A stretch of 64,000 nt of DNA from Bacillota bacterium (GTDB lineage: Bacteria > Bacillota > Clostridia > Lachnospirales > Lachnospiraceae). The position numbers were made by a program, and so were the translations under genes. This document shows, piece after piece, positions 40,595 to 49,662 of the stretch. The stretch covers positions 101,791 through 165,790 of the forward strand of contig JAEZFK010000032.1 of the NCBI GenBank assembly GCA_023437715.1. Direction: 5' to 3'. The notes below the pieces were generated by a model that did no database searches, was not told the DNA's origin, and saw only the letters and a list, made by a program, of their open reading frames with translations. How positions within the stretch are numbered: the first letter of the stretch is position 1; the number at the start of each line of letters is the position of its first letter.

Positions 40595-43500
40595 ATGGCG
40601 ATTTGCTGGACAGAGGAACAAAAGGCTGTCATTGAAAGCCGAAACAGGAATCTTCTGGTGTCTGCGGCAGCAGGAAGCGGGAAGACGGCCGTGCTGGTGG
40701 AACGGATCATCCGCATGATTACGGAAGGGGAGAATCCCTTAAGCATTGATGAGCTTCTGGTCATGACCTTTACCAAGGCCGCCGCCGATGAGATGCGGGA
40801 GCGGGTGCTAAAGGCCGTGGATCAAAAGCTTATGGAAAATCCGGACAGCCCCCATTTGCAGATGCAGGCGGCCATGATCCCCTACGCCCAGATCACCACC
40901 ATTGACAGCTTCTGCCTGGGACTTATCAGGGAGCATTACAACAAGCTGGACATTGATCCTGCCTTCCGGGTGGGAGATGAGGGAGAGCTGATTCTTCTCC
41001 GGGCCGATGTGATGAAGGAAATGCTGGAGGAATATTACGAAAAAGCCGACCCCTTATTTGAGACCTTTGTGGAAACCTATGCCACAGGAAAGACTGACCG
41101 GGGAATTGAGGATTACATCATGCAGGTGTACACCTTTTCCCAGAGCAATCCCTGGCCCGTGGAATGGCTTGACCGCTGCCGGAAAGAGCTGGAAACCTGT
41201 GATATGGGCTCCATCATGGATACGGAGTGGATGAAATTCCTGATGAAGGACGTGGGAATGCAGCTTTCCGAGCTAAGCTTTCAGGTGAAGAAAGCCATGG
41301 AGGTCTGCCAGGAGGAAAACGGGCCGGAGGCCTATCTGCCCATGCTGGCAAATGACTTAGGGCTTCTGGAGCGCTTAAGTCAGGCGGAGGATTACGCCGC
41401 CTTTAACGAGCAGTTAAAGAAAGCTTCCTTTGACCGCCTGGCCTCCATACGCAGCAAGGATATTGACGCAGAGAAAAAGGCCTTTGTGACCGGAATCCGG
41501 GACCGGGTGAAGAAAGCGGTTGGAAAGCTTCTCGATCTATACTGCTTTGAATCACCGGAAGAAGTTCTTTCCGATATCCGGGGAACCGGTGATGCGGTAA
41601 CAACTCTTCTTTCCCTGGCAGAGGAATATGCCCGCAGGTACCGGGATAAGAAGAGGGAAAAGAACCTGGTGGATTTTAATGATCTGGAACATTATGCCCT
41701 GGAAATACTCCTGACAAGGGAAGACGGAAAAACAGTTCCCTCAGAGGTAGCCGATGACTTAAGCGGCCAGTTTGAGGAAATTTTAGTGGATGAATACCAG
41801 GACAGCAACGATGTCCAGGAAGTCCTGATCAACAGCATTTCCAGAGAACGGTTTGGAAATCCCAATGTGTTCATGGTAGGCGACGTGAAGCAGAGCATTT
41901 ATCAGTTCCGTCTGGCAAGACCCCAGCTGTTTTTGGAAAAGTACGATTCCTATTCAAAGGAAGAAGGAAAGTACCAGAAAATCGAGCTGCACCAGAATTT
42001 CCGCAGCAGGGATCAGGTCCTTAAGGGCATTAATGAGGTGTTCTACCAGATCATGACAAAGAATCTGGGAAATATACAGTATACAAAGGACGCAGCCCTT
42101 CATCCGGGAGCGGAGTTTTTAGAGGCTGAGGGACGCCTGGGAGAGAAGCCGGAGCTTCTTATGATCCACGGATCAGGGGATTTGCTGAAGCAGCTGGATG
42201 AGGACGGAACCGACTATACCAGCCGGGAGGTGGAGGCAAAGATCATTGCCGGGAAGATCCGGGAGCTTACGGACCCGGAAAAGGGTCTTCTTGTCTGGGA
42301 TAAAGAGCTGATAAATGAACAGGGAGAAAAGGGCGCTTACCGCATTGCAGAATACAGGGACATGGTAATCCTGCTTCGAAGCTTAAGCGGCTGGGCGGAG
42401 GACTTTGTAAATGTTCTGATGAATGAGGGAATCCCCGCTTATGCAGAACGGAAAACAGGATATTTCACCGCCCCGGAGGTGGAAACCATTCTTTCCATGC
42501 TGAGCATTATTGACAACCCCATGCAGGACATCCCTCTGGCGGCGGTATTAAAGTCCCCCATTGGCGGGGTGACGGATGAAGAAATGGCCCATTTGATGGC
42601 TGTCTGGAAAAAGACGGCTAAAAAGGGCCAGGACAGGGGATTATACGGAGCATGGCAGCATTACAGGAAAGAATACGGGGAGGAATCCGGGACAGACGGT
42701 GATGAGGAGTATCCGGGACTTTTGGAAAAGCTGGAATCATTTTTTCAAATGCTCTGCCGGTACAGGGAAAGGTCGGCCTATCTTTCCATCCACGAGCTGC
42801 TTTATGACCTGTATGAAGGAACCGGGTATTATGATTATATTTCCGCCATGCCGGCGGGAGAGGTGCGGAAGGCCAATCTTTCCATGCTGGTGGAAAAGGC
42901 GTCGGCCTATGAGAAGACCAGCTACACCGGATTGTTCCATTTTATCCGCTACATTGAAAACCTGAAAAAGTACGATACAGACTTCGGGGAAGCTTCCCTG
43001 GCAGGGGAGGAGAATACGGTCCGGGTCATGAGCATCCATAAGAGCAAGGGTCTGGAATTTCCCGTAGTATTTCTGGCGGGCATGGGAAAGAAGTTCAATA
43101 AGCAGGATGCTTACGGAAAAATTCTCATTGATCCGGACTTGGGAATAGGAACCGACCATCTGGACCTGGAACGGCGCATTAAGGCTCCTACCTTAAAAAA
43201 GCACGTGCTTCGCAGAAAGATGGAGCTGGGCGCCATGGGAGAGGAACTCCGGGTGCTTTACGTAGCCATGACAAGGGCGAAGGAAAAGCTGGTGATGACC
43301 GGGCTTGACCGCTATCTGGACAAGAAGCTGGAACGGTTTGCCGGGATTTTAAGGGTGGAGGGCCAGATTCCCTTTACCATCCTGGGCTCCGCAGATTCTT
43401 ACTTAGACTGGATGCTCATGAGTCTGTCGGGAAAATATACCCTTACCCAGCTTCTGTCAGAGAAGGGGGCGGACACCGGCAGCCTGGTTGTAAAGGAACT

Positions 43501-44308
43501 GACCATTTCCGATCTGATGGGAGAAGAGATGGAGCGGCAGGCAGGAAAGAAGCTGACAAAGGAAGCCCTCCTTTCGCTTGACACCGCCAGGGTTTATGAC
43601 CGGGAATTTGGGGAGGAGCTGAGAGCGGCCTTTGAATACCGCTATCCCCATGAGGTGGATACAAGGCTCCACACGAAGATGACCGTATCTGAGCTGAAAA
43701 AACAGGGACAGTTTGCGGATGAGGAGGAAAGCCAGTTTCTTCCTACCATTCCTGCCTTCCTTAGGGAGGAGGGAAAAGAGGAAGCGGCCGGAGGCACCTT
43801 CCGGGGAACCGCCTACCACAGGGCCCTGGAGCTTCTGGACTTTGGAAAGGTGAGAACCAGGGAAGAACTTCATCAGGCCCTGGACGGATTCCGCAAGGAC
43901 CAGCGGATGGATGAGGAAAGTCTTTCCCTTTTATCCGAGGACATGCTCATGACCTTTTTGACCTCTCCCCTGGGAAAGCGTCTGGCTGCGGCTCAGTCAG
44001 AAGGGCGTTTAAAAAAGGAACAGCAGTTTGTGGTGGGCATTCCCGCCAGGGACATGGACGCAGGAGATTCCGACGAGCTGATTCTCATCCAGGGAATCAT
44101 GGATGCCTGCATGGAGGAGAAGGACGGTCTGGTTCTGGTGGATTATAAGACGGATCACATAAGGACGGGAGAAGAAAAGGTGCTGGTTGACCGGTATCAG
44201 ACGCAGATGGATTATTACCAGCGGGCACTGGAGCAGATGACCGGGAAAAAGGTAAGGGAAAAGATCATTTATTCCCTGACTTTGGAAAAGGAAATCCTTT
44301 TGGGCTGA
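40595..44308 (+). CDS. addA: ATP-dependent helicase/nuclease subunit AddA
   Basis: A 1237-residue UvrD-type helicase with a C-terminal nuclease. Walker A SAAAGSGKT has Lys30; other helicase motifs are visible as LVDEYQDSNDVQ, VGDVKQSIYQFR, the YKKIELHQNFRS region, SIHKSKGLEFPVVF and RVLYVAMTRAKEKL. The nuclease motif LVLVDYKTDH includes Asp1183 and Lys1185. The ATG lies one base after the addB stop (TAAAATG), so translation is coupled. With AddB it resects DNA ends to Chi-like sites for RecA. Confidence 0.97.
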   Translation: MAICWTEEQKAVIESRNRNLLVSAAAGSGKTAVLVERIIRMITEGENPLSIDELLVMTFTKAAADEMRERVLKAVDQKLMENPDSPHLQMQAAMIPYAQITTIDSFCLGLIREHYNKLDIDPAFRVGDEGELILLRADVMKEMLEEYYEKADPLFETFVETYATGKTDRGIEDYIMQVYTFSQSNPWPVEWLDRCRKELETCDMGSIMDTEWMKFLMKDVGMQLSELSFQVKKAMEVCQEENGPEAYLPMLANDLGLLERLSQAEDYAAFNEQLKKASFDRLASIRSKDIDAEKKAFVTGIRDRVKKAVGKLLDLYCFESPEEVLSDIRGTGDAVTTLLSLAEEYARRYRDKKREKNLVDFNDLEHYALEILLTREDGKTVPSEVADDLSGQFEEILVDEYQDSNDVQEVLINSISRERFGNPNVFMVGDVKQSIYQFRLARPQLFLEKYDSYSKEEGKYQKIELHQNFRSRDQVLKGINEVFYQIMTKNLGNIQYTKDAALHPGAEFLEAEGRLGEKPELLMIHGSGDLLKQLDEDGTDYTSREVEAKIIAGKIRELTDPEKGLLVWDKELINEQGEKGAYRIAEYRDMVILLRSLSGWAEDFVNVLMNEGIPAYAERKTGYFTAPEVETILSMLSIIDNPMQDIPLAAVLKSPIGGVTDEEMAHLMAVWKKTAKKGQDRGLYGAWQHYRKEYGEESGTDGDEEYPGLLEKLESFFQMLCRYRERSAYLSIHELLYDLYEGTGYYDYISAMPAGEVRKANLSMLVEKASAYEKTSYTGLFHFIRYIENLKKYDTDFGEASLAGEENTVRVMSIHKSKGLEFPVVFLAGMGKKFNKQDAYGKILIDPDLGIGTDHLDLERRIKAPTLKKHVLRRKMELGAMGEELRVLYVAMTRAKEKLVMTGLDRYLDKKLERFAGILRVEGQIPFTILGSADSYLDWMLMSLSGKYTLTQLLSEKGADTGSLVVKELTISDLMGEEMERQAGKKLTKEALLSLDTARVYDREFGEELRAAFEYRYPHEVDTRLHTKMTVSELKKQGQFADEEESQFLPTIPAFLREEGKEEAAGGTFRGTAYHRALELLDFGKVRTREELHQALDGFRKDQRMDEESLSLLSEDMLMTFLTSPLGKRLAAAQSEGRLKKEQQFVVGIPARDMDAGDSDELILIQGIMDACMEEKDGLVLVDYKTDHIRTGEEKVLVDRYQTQMDYYQRALEQMTGKKVREKIIYSLTLEKEILLG

Positions 44309-44405
44309 CGACTTTAATTTTTACAAAATAATAATATGATAAAAAAGTAATAATATGCTAAAATAATAGAAGAAAACGATTATCAATGCAAGGAGAAGAA
44401 AAGGT

Positions 44406-45452
44406 ATGATACCAGATCAGGAAGTGAGACTTACCCAAATGACAAAAACTGCCGGCTGCGCCGCTAAAATAGGTCCCGGAACTCTTGCCGGAATTTTAGA
44501 GAGCCTGCCGAAATTTCAGGACCCCAATCTGCTGGTGGGAATTGAAACCTCCGATGACGGGGCCATCTATAAGGTGAACGAGGAAACTGCATTGATCCAG
44601 ACCCTGGATTTTTTCACTCCTGTGGTGGATGATCCTTATACCTTTGGTCAGATTGCCGCCGCCAATGCCTTAAGCGATATTTATGCCATGGGAGGGGAAC
44701 CGAAGATAGCCCTTAACATTGTGGCATGGCCCAACTGCGTAAATCCGGCTCTTTTGGGGAAAATTTTAGAAGGAGGAGCCTCCAAGGTCCTTGAAGCAGG
44801 GGCTGTTCTGGCCGGAGGGCATTCCATTCAGGATGATGAACCAAAGTACGGGCTGAGTGTAACCGGGTTTGTCCATCCGGACAAGGTTTTTAAAAACTGT
44901 GAGGCCAGGCCGGGAGATGTTCTCATTCTGACAAAGCCTTTGGGAACCGGGATCGTCAATACGGCGGTTAAGGCTGATATGGCCTCGGAAGAAGCGAAAG
45001 AGGAAGTGATCCGGGTCATGACCGCCTTAAACCGGAAAGCAAAGCAGGTTGCGGAGCGTTATAAGATTCACAGCTGCACCGATGTCACAGGCTTTGGCCT
45101 GGCAGGCCATGCGGTTGAGATGGCGGAGGGCAGCGGAGTCACCATAGAGATTTCTGTTAAGGATTTGCCGATTCAGAAGGAAGCCCCCATGCTTGCCCAG
45201 ATGGGGCTGATCCCGGAAGGAGCTTACCGGAACCGCTCCTATACTGAGGACAAGGTGGACTTTGGAGAAACGGAAGAATACATCCGGGATATTTTCTGCG
45301 ACCCTCAGACCTCTGGCGGACTCCTGATCAGCGTTTCCCTTAAGGATGGGGAAAGCATCATGAAAGATTTGGAGAAAGCCCAGATGGAAACAGCTTATGC
45401 CATCGTCGGGCGTGTTGTGGAAAAGGAAGAAAAATCAGTAAAGTTGAGGTAA
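44406..45452 (+). CDS. selD: Selenide, water dikinase (selenophosphate synthase), Cys form
   Basis: Makes selenophosphate from selenide and ATP. The 348-residue protein has the N-terminal active-site segment TAGCAAKIGPG, with Cys where some SelD have selenocysteine, then TLDFFTPVVDDPYTFGQIAAANALSDIYAMGG and LAGGHSIQDDEPKYGLSV. No selA, selB or tRNA-Sec is seen in the window. SelD next to a desulfurase-like protein, a LysR regulator and DUF3343, and near molybdenum hydroxylases, is the context known for the labile selenium cofactor trait, so it may serve that rather than selenoproteins. No strong promoter was found; the upstream 95 bases are AT-rich. Ribosome site AAGGAGAAG. Confidence 0.95.
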   Translation: MIPDQEVRLTQMTKTAGCAAKIGPGTLAGILESLPKFQDPNLLVGIETSDDGAIYKVNEETALIQTLDFFTPVVDDPYTFGQIAAANALSDIYAMGGEPKIALNIVAWPNCVNPALLGKILEGGASKVLEAGAVLAGGHSIQDDEPKYGLSVTGFVHPDKVFKNCEARPGDVLILTKPLGTGIVNTAVKADMASEEAKEEVIRVMTALNRKAKQVAERYKIHSCTDVTGFGLAGHAVEMAEGSGVTIEISVKDLPIQKEAPMLAQMGLIPEGAYRNRSYTEDKVDFGETEEYIRDIFCDPQTSGGLLISVSLKDGESIMKDLEKAQMETAYAIVGRVVEKEEKSVKLR

Positions 45453-45456
45453 GGCA

Positions 45457-46599
45457 ATGATTTATCTGGATAATGCGGCAACTTCATACCGGAAGCCGGA
45501 GGAAGTGAGGCAGGCGGTGGCGGAAGCCATGGTTTCTCTCGGCAATTCCGGCCGGGGAGCCCATGGGGCATCCTTAGATGCGTCCCGCATGATTTTTGAT
45601 ACCCGCAGGCGCCTGGCAGAGCTTTTTCACGGGGGAGACCCTTCCCGGGTGGCTTTTACAGCCAATTCCACGGCAAGCTTAAACATTGCCATCCAGGGCC
45701 TTTTTGAACCGGGAGATCATGTGATCACCACCGTGATGGAGCATAATTCTGTGCTGCGCCCCTTGTATCTCATGGAAGAGAGGGGAGTGGAACTCACCAT
45801 CCTTCCGGCAGACGAAAAGGGCAGGGTCCGATATGAAGATTTTGAGAAAGCAGTCCGGAAAAATACAAAGGCAGTGGTCTGCACCCACGCCTCTAACTTA
45901 ACGGGGAATTTAAATGACTTGGAGACCATCGGCCGGATCTGCAAAAGGAATAAAATCCTGCTTGTGGTGGATGCTTCCCAGACCGCGGGAGTGTTTGACA
46001 TTGACATGGAAAGAATGAGAATTGACGTTTTGTGCTTTACCGGCCACAAGGGACTTTTAGGCCCCCAGGGCACCGGCGGGCTCTGTGTCCGCCAGGGAGT
46101 TTCCATACGCCCTCTCATGGTGGGAGGAAGCGGGGTCAAAAGCTATTTAAGGACCCAGCCCGAGGAGATGCCGGAGGTTTTGGAGGCAGGAACCTTAAAC
46201 AGTCATGGGATCGCCGGCCTTCACGGGGCTCTTCTGTATCTTGAGAAAACCGGAATTGAGGCCATTCGTAAGAGGGAGCTTTTACTCATGAGGCGGTTCT
46301 ATGAAGGGGTAAAGGATATTCCGGGAGTCCGGGTCTATGGGGACTTTTCTAAAGAGGCGCTGCTATGCCGGGCCCCGGTAGTAACCCTTAACATACGGGA
46401 TTATGATTCCGGGGAGGTGGCCGATGAGCTGGCTCACTCCTATGAGATCTATACAAGGGCAGGGGCTCACTGCGCCCCGCTCATGCACCAGGCTCTCGGG
46501 ACTACAGAGCAGGGAGCCGTGCGCTTTTCCATGTCCCATTATAATGAAGAAGAAGAAATTGACGAAGCCGTTGAGGCGGTAAGGGAGCTGAGCCTATGA
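45457..46599 (+). CDS. Cysteine desulfurase family protein (SelD-linked type)
   Basis: A 380-residue class V aminotransferase fold PLP enzyme. The PLP lysine is in CFTGHKGLLGPQGTGG near residue 197, and the reactive Cys is in RAGAHCAPLMHQALG near residue 350. N-terminal IYLDNAATSYRKPEEV is standard. This branch, found next to orphan selD genes (the EF2568-like group), is thought to supply sulfur or selenium for molybdenum hydroxylase maturation. It starts 4 bases after selD and its stop overlaps the LysR start (ATGA). Confidence 0.93.
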   Translation: MIYLDNAATSYRKPEEVRQAVAEAMVSLGNSGRGAHGASLDASRMIFDTRRRLAELFHGGDPSRVAFTANSTASLNIAIQGLFEPGDHVITTVMEHNSVLRPLYLMEERGVELTILPADEKGRVRYEDFEKAVRKNTKAVVCTHASNLTGNLNDLETIGRICKRNKILLVVDASQTAGVFDIDMERMRIDVLCFTGHKGLLGPQGTGGLCVRQGVSIRPLMVGGSGVKSYLRTQPEEMPEVLEAGTLNSHGIAGLHGALLYLEKTGIEAIRKRELLLMRRFYEGVKDIPGVRVYGDFSKEALLCRAPVVTLNIRDYDSGEVADELAHSYEIYTRAGAHCAPLMHQALGTTEQGAVRFSMSHYNEEEEIDEAVEAVRELSL

Positions 46600-47501
46600 A
46601 TTTAAAGCAATTGGAGGCATTTGTATGTGTGGCGGAGGAAAGGAGCTTTTCGGCTGCGGCTAAGAAGCTTTATTTAACTCAGCCCACCGTAAGCGCCCAT
46701 ATCAACTCTCTGGAAAAGGAACTGGGAGTGAGGCTGTTTGTCCGCACCACAAAGGATGTGGAGCTGTCTAGGGAAGGGGAACAGCTTTATGACAATGCCA
46801 GGAGAATGCTGCAGCTGGAAAAAAATATTCTCCGGGATTTCACCCAGAAGGACTCGAAGGTGTCAAATAAAATCATTGTGGGCGCTTCCACGGTGCCGGG
46901 GCAGTATATTCTGCCTAAAATTCTTTCCCTGTTTTCCAGAACCTATCCCGGAAACCAGCTGGAGTTAAAGGAAACGGACAGCATGGAGGTGGTCCGGATG
47001 GTTCAGGACGGGCTGGTGGAAGTGGGATTTACAGGAACTGCAGGCTCTGATCCCACCTGCGTGTTTGAACCCTTTTATTCGGACCGTCTGGTAATCATCA
47101 CCCCCAACATTGACAGGTACCGCCAGTACGAGGAAACAGGATTTCCCATGGAACAGTTTTATAAGGAGCGGTGGATCGTCCGGGAGGAGGGCTCCGGCAC
47201 AAGAAAAGAAGCGGAGCGCCATTTAAGGGATATGGGAGTGGATTTAAGCCGTCTGGAAGTAGTGGCCACCATCAGCAATCAGGAAACCATAAGAAAATCG
47301 GTGGAAGCGGATATGGGTGTTTCCATCATATCCGGCGCGGCTGTGGCTGACTATGTGGAAAGGGGTTCCCTGCTCCAGTTTTCCATAGGAGAGCAGGACG
47401 TTTACCGGAAATTATATATGGTCTGGAGCAAAAATCACAAGCCTCATAAGGCTGCCAGATTATTTATTCGGTTTGTCCGGGAGCTGTATGCTTATATATA
47501 G
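46596..47501 (+). CDS. LysR family regulator, selenium-metabolism associated
   Basis: A 301-residue LysR-type regulator. Residues 1-60 form the winged helix-turn-helix (LKQLEAFVCVAEERSFSAAAKKLYLTQPTVSAHI); the rest is the periplasmic-binding-like effector domain. It overlaps the desulfurase gene by 4 bases. A LysR member with this position beside selD is a recurring part of the selenium-dependent hydroxylase neighbourhood, so it probably controls these genes or the xdh/purine genes downstream. Its ligand is unknown. Confidence 0.93.
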   Translation: MNLKQLEAFVCVAEERSFSAAAKKLYLTQPTVSAHINSLEKELGVRLFVRTTKDVELSREGEQLYDNARRMLQLEKNILRDFTQKDSKVSNKIIVGASTVPGQYILPKILSLFSRTYPGNQLELKETDSMEVVRMVQDGLVEVGFTGTAGSDPTCVFEPFYSDRLVIITPNIDRYRQYEETGFPMEQFYKERWIVREEGSGTRKEAERHLRDMGVDLSRLEVVATISNQETIRKSVEADMGVSIISGAAVADYVERGSLLQFSIGEQDVYRKLYMVWSKNHKPHKAARLFIRFVRELYAYI

Positions 47502-47565
47502 AGTTTTTCTATAGAAAAGGACTGCGGATCAGACGGAAATTATTGACGAAAACGCGGGTAAAATT

Positions 47566-47802
47566 ATGAGAGAAAAAGAGCGAAAAACAGTTGTCACTTT
47601 CCATACGACGGCAGAGGCCATTGCCCTGGAAGCCCAGTGCCTGAAAGAGGGAATGCCGGGACGCCTCATTCCTGTCCCCAGGCAGATTTCCTCCGGATGC
47701 GGGCTTTCCTGGGCTATGCCTGTGGATCAAGGCGGAGATATGGAAAAGTGGATGGAAGAACGAGGGCTCCATTGGGCGGAATGCGGAGAGTATCTGATTT
47801 GA
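47566..47802 (+). CDS. DUF3343 domain protein
   Basis: A 78-residue soluble protein: TVVTFHTTAEAIALEAQCLKEGMPGRLIPVPRQISSGCGLSW, with a conserved-looking Cys in the SSGCGLSW segment and a second Cys near the end. This fits DUF3343, often found with selD and cysteine desulfurase genes; the Cys may carry sulfur or selenium, which is inference. The start has a poor ribosome site (GCGGG). It is the last gene of the selD operon and is followed by a terminator. Confidence 0.88.
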   Translation: MREKERKTVVTFHTTAEAIALEAQCLKEGMPGRLIPVPRQISSGCGLSWAMPVDQGGDMEKWMEERGLHWAECGEYLI

Positions 47803-47832
47803 ATTTTTGTAAACCTAAAAAATTTAAAGAGG

Positions 47833-47882
47833 AAAGAGCCGGAAAAGAAAGACTGCAGCCTTTCCTTTCCGGCTCTTTTTTG
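47833..47882 (+). terminator. Terminator of the selD operon
   Basis: AAAGAGCCGGAAAAGAAAG pairs with the CTTTCCTTTCCGGCTCTTT region (one bulge), ending in six or more T. Confidence 0.9.
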
Positions 47883-48018
47883 TTGATATTTTTGTTGATA
47901 GAAGGGGAGATATGAGAGGATACACAAGAGATGAAAAGTATACTTATAGAAAAAATCTATGGATAATTTACCGACAATTAAGGATTGATGGAAATAATGC
48001 ACAAAAATAAAAATGATA

Positions 48019-48048
48019 TTGACAAATAATCGATCAATATGATATAGT
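48019..48048 (+). promoter_or_regulatory. Promoter of the guanine deaminase transcript
   Basis: TTGACA (48019-48024), 18 bases, TATAGT (48043-48048). The purine riboswitch begins about 43 bases downstream. Confidence 0.8.
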
Positions 48049-48090
48049 CTAGCTGTCACAAATCACAAGTTTTTCAAGTATCAGTAAAAG

Positions 48091-48157
48091 AAACTTATAT
48101 ATGCTCATAATTGGTTGAGCGTTTCTACCAACTACCGTAATAGTTGTCTATAAGTTT
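48091..48157 (+). promoter_or_regulatory. Purine riboswitch aptamer (guanine-type)
   Basis: P1 is AAACTTATA (48091-48099) with TATAAGTTT (48149-48157). P2 is GCTC.../...GAGC, J2/3 is the conserved GTTTCTACC (48121-48129), and P3 is AACTA/TAGTT. J3/1 reads GTCTAT, placing C at the specificity position, which predicts guanine or hypoxanthine instead of adenine; the base before it is T where most have A. It lies upstream of guanine deaminase and a purine permease. Confidence 0.9.
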
Positions 48158-48236
48158 CCGCGTGAGTTGTAAACCCGGCTTCATGGCCGAGCTTTTACAA
48201 TGTGCGTGCGGACAATAGAAATGGCGGTAGTTTTTT
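48126..48236 (+). promoter_or_regulatory. Expression platform of the purine riboswitch
   Basis: A strong hairpin, CCGC.../...GCGG with TTGTAAA/TTTACAA inside, spans 48158-48211. CGGTAG (48225-48230), followed by six T, can pair with CTACCG (48132-48137) in the aptamer's P3. If so, ligand binding would hide CTACCG and prevent termination, making this an ON switch. The alternative, CCGC pairing with GCGG at 48224-48227, cannot be excluded. Confidence 0.45.
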
Positions 48237-48318
48237 ATTGCGTAAAATTATCAGAATGCGATCATGGCTGCCGTATTTCATATTTATCATTTTATTTTGA
48301 TAAGGAATAGGAGGTTCT

Positions 48319-49599
48319 ATGTCTGGTAGTAAAAATTTTGTTTTGAAGGGGAACATTTGTTACAGTGAAGATGCCCACACCTTAAGGACCGTGGAGCAGG
48401 GGTATCTGGTCTGCCGTGACGGAAAATCGGCAGGGGTCTTTCGGGAGATTCCGGCCCAGTTTGCGGATTATCCTCTGGAGGACTGCGGGGATATGCTTAT
48501 TGTTCCCGGTCTTGTGGATCTTCACATCCATGCGCCTCAGTTTGCTTTCCGCGGGCTGGGAATGGATCTGGAGCTTTTGGACTGGCTGAACACCAACACA
48601 TTTCCAGAGGAGTCCAAGTACGCTGATCTGGAATATGCAGAAAAGGCTTACCGGATTTTTGCGGAATCCATGAAAAAGAGCGCCACCACAAGGGCCTGTG
48701 TTTTCGCTACGATCCACAGGCAGGCCACAGAGCTTTTGATGGATCTGATGGAGGAAACCGGCATAAAAGCCCTGATCGGCAAGGTCAACATGGACCGGAA
48801 TTCGCCGGATTACTTACGGGAAGCCGATGCAAAAACATCTGAACAGGAAACTGTACGCTGGCTGGAGGAAACTTTCTCAAAGTATGAGAACGTAAAGCCC
48901 ATTCTCACACCCCGGTTCATTCCATCCTGTACGGATGATTTGATGGAGCGTCTGGGAGAGCTGCAGAAAAAGTATGAGGTTCCTGTACAGTCCCATTTGT
49001 CGGAAAACCAGGGGGAAATCGCATGGGTTAAGGAGCTTTGTCCGGATTCTAAATTTTATGGGGATGCTTATGATCAATTCGGACTGTTCGGAGGAAACGG
49101 AAAGACGGTTATGGCTCACTGCGTTTCTTCGTCGGAAGAAGAAATTGAGTTAATAAAAGAGCGGGGCGTTTATATCGCCCATTGTCCTCAGTCAAACACC
49201 AACTTATCCTCAGGGGTGGCTCCGGTCAGAACCTATCTGGACCGGGGAATGAACGTGGGACTTGGAAGCGACGTGGCAGGAGGGAGCGGGGAATCCATTT
49301 TCCGGGCCATGGCAGATGCCATTCAGGTGTCGAAGCTGAGATGGAGGATGATGGACGGAAGCTTAAAGCCCATTACCGTGGAAGAGGCTTTCTATATGGG
49401 AACCATGGGCGGCGGTTCATTCTTTGGCAGGGTCGGAAGCTTTTTGGAAGGCTATGACTTTGACGCTCTGATCCTGGATGACAGCAGCCTGCTTCATCCA
49501 CAGCCCCTTACTTTACGGGAGAGGCTGGAGAGGTTTATTTACTTATCCGACGACAGACATTTAAAGGGGAAGTTTGCGGAAGGAAAAAGAATTTTCTGA
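48319..49599 (+). CDS. guaD: Guanine deaminase
   Basis: Deaminates guanine to xanthine with a bound zinc. The 426-residue amidohydrolase has VDLHIHAPQFAFRGLGMDLELLDWL (HxH metal motif, residues near 68-70), HLSENQGEIAW with a metal His, MAHCVSSS, and GLGSDVAGGSGES with the metal Asp. These are characteristic of GuaD. The following permease and the xanthine dehydrogenase complete a guanine-to-urate path. Ribosome site TAGGAGG. Expression is probably set by the guanine-type riboswitch upstream. Confidence 0.94.
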   Translation: MSGSKNFVLKGNICYSEDAHTLRTVEQGYLVCRDGKSAGVFREIPAQFADYPLEDCGDMLIVPGLVDLHIHAPQFAFRGLGMDLELLDWLNTNTFPEESKYADLEYAEKAYRIFAESMKKSATTRACVFATIHRQATELLMDLMEETGIKALIGKVNMDRNSPDYLREADAKTSEQETVRWLEETFSKYENVKPILTPRFIPSCTDDLMERLGELQKKYEVPVQSHLSENQGEIAWVKELCPDSKFYGDAYDQFGLFGGNGKTVMAHCVSSSEEEIELIKERGVYIAHCPQSNTNLSSGVAPVRTYLDRGMNVGLGSDVAGGSGESIFRAMADAIQVSKLRWRMMDGSLKPITVEEAFYMGTMGGGSFFGRVGSFLEGYDFDALILDDSSLLHPQPLTLRERLERFIYLSDDRHLKGKFAEGKRIF

Positions 49600-49662
49600 T
49601 TTTTAAAAATTAAATAAAATACGTAAGGAAAACTTTTTAACTATCGAGGAGGTATATGATAT

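Noticed and set aside
44309..44405. Possible SECIS or Sec-coding signal near selD
   Set aside because: The active site is an ordinary Cys codon and no in-frame TGA is present there.
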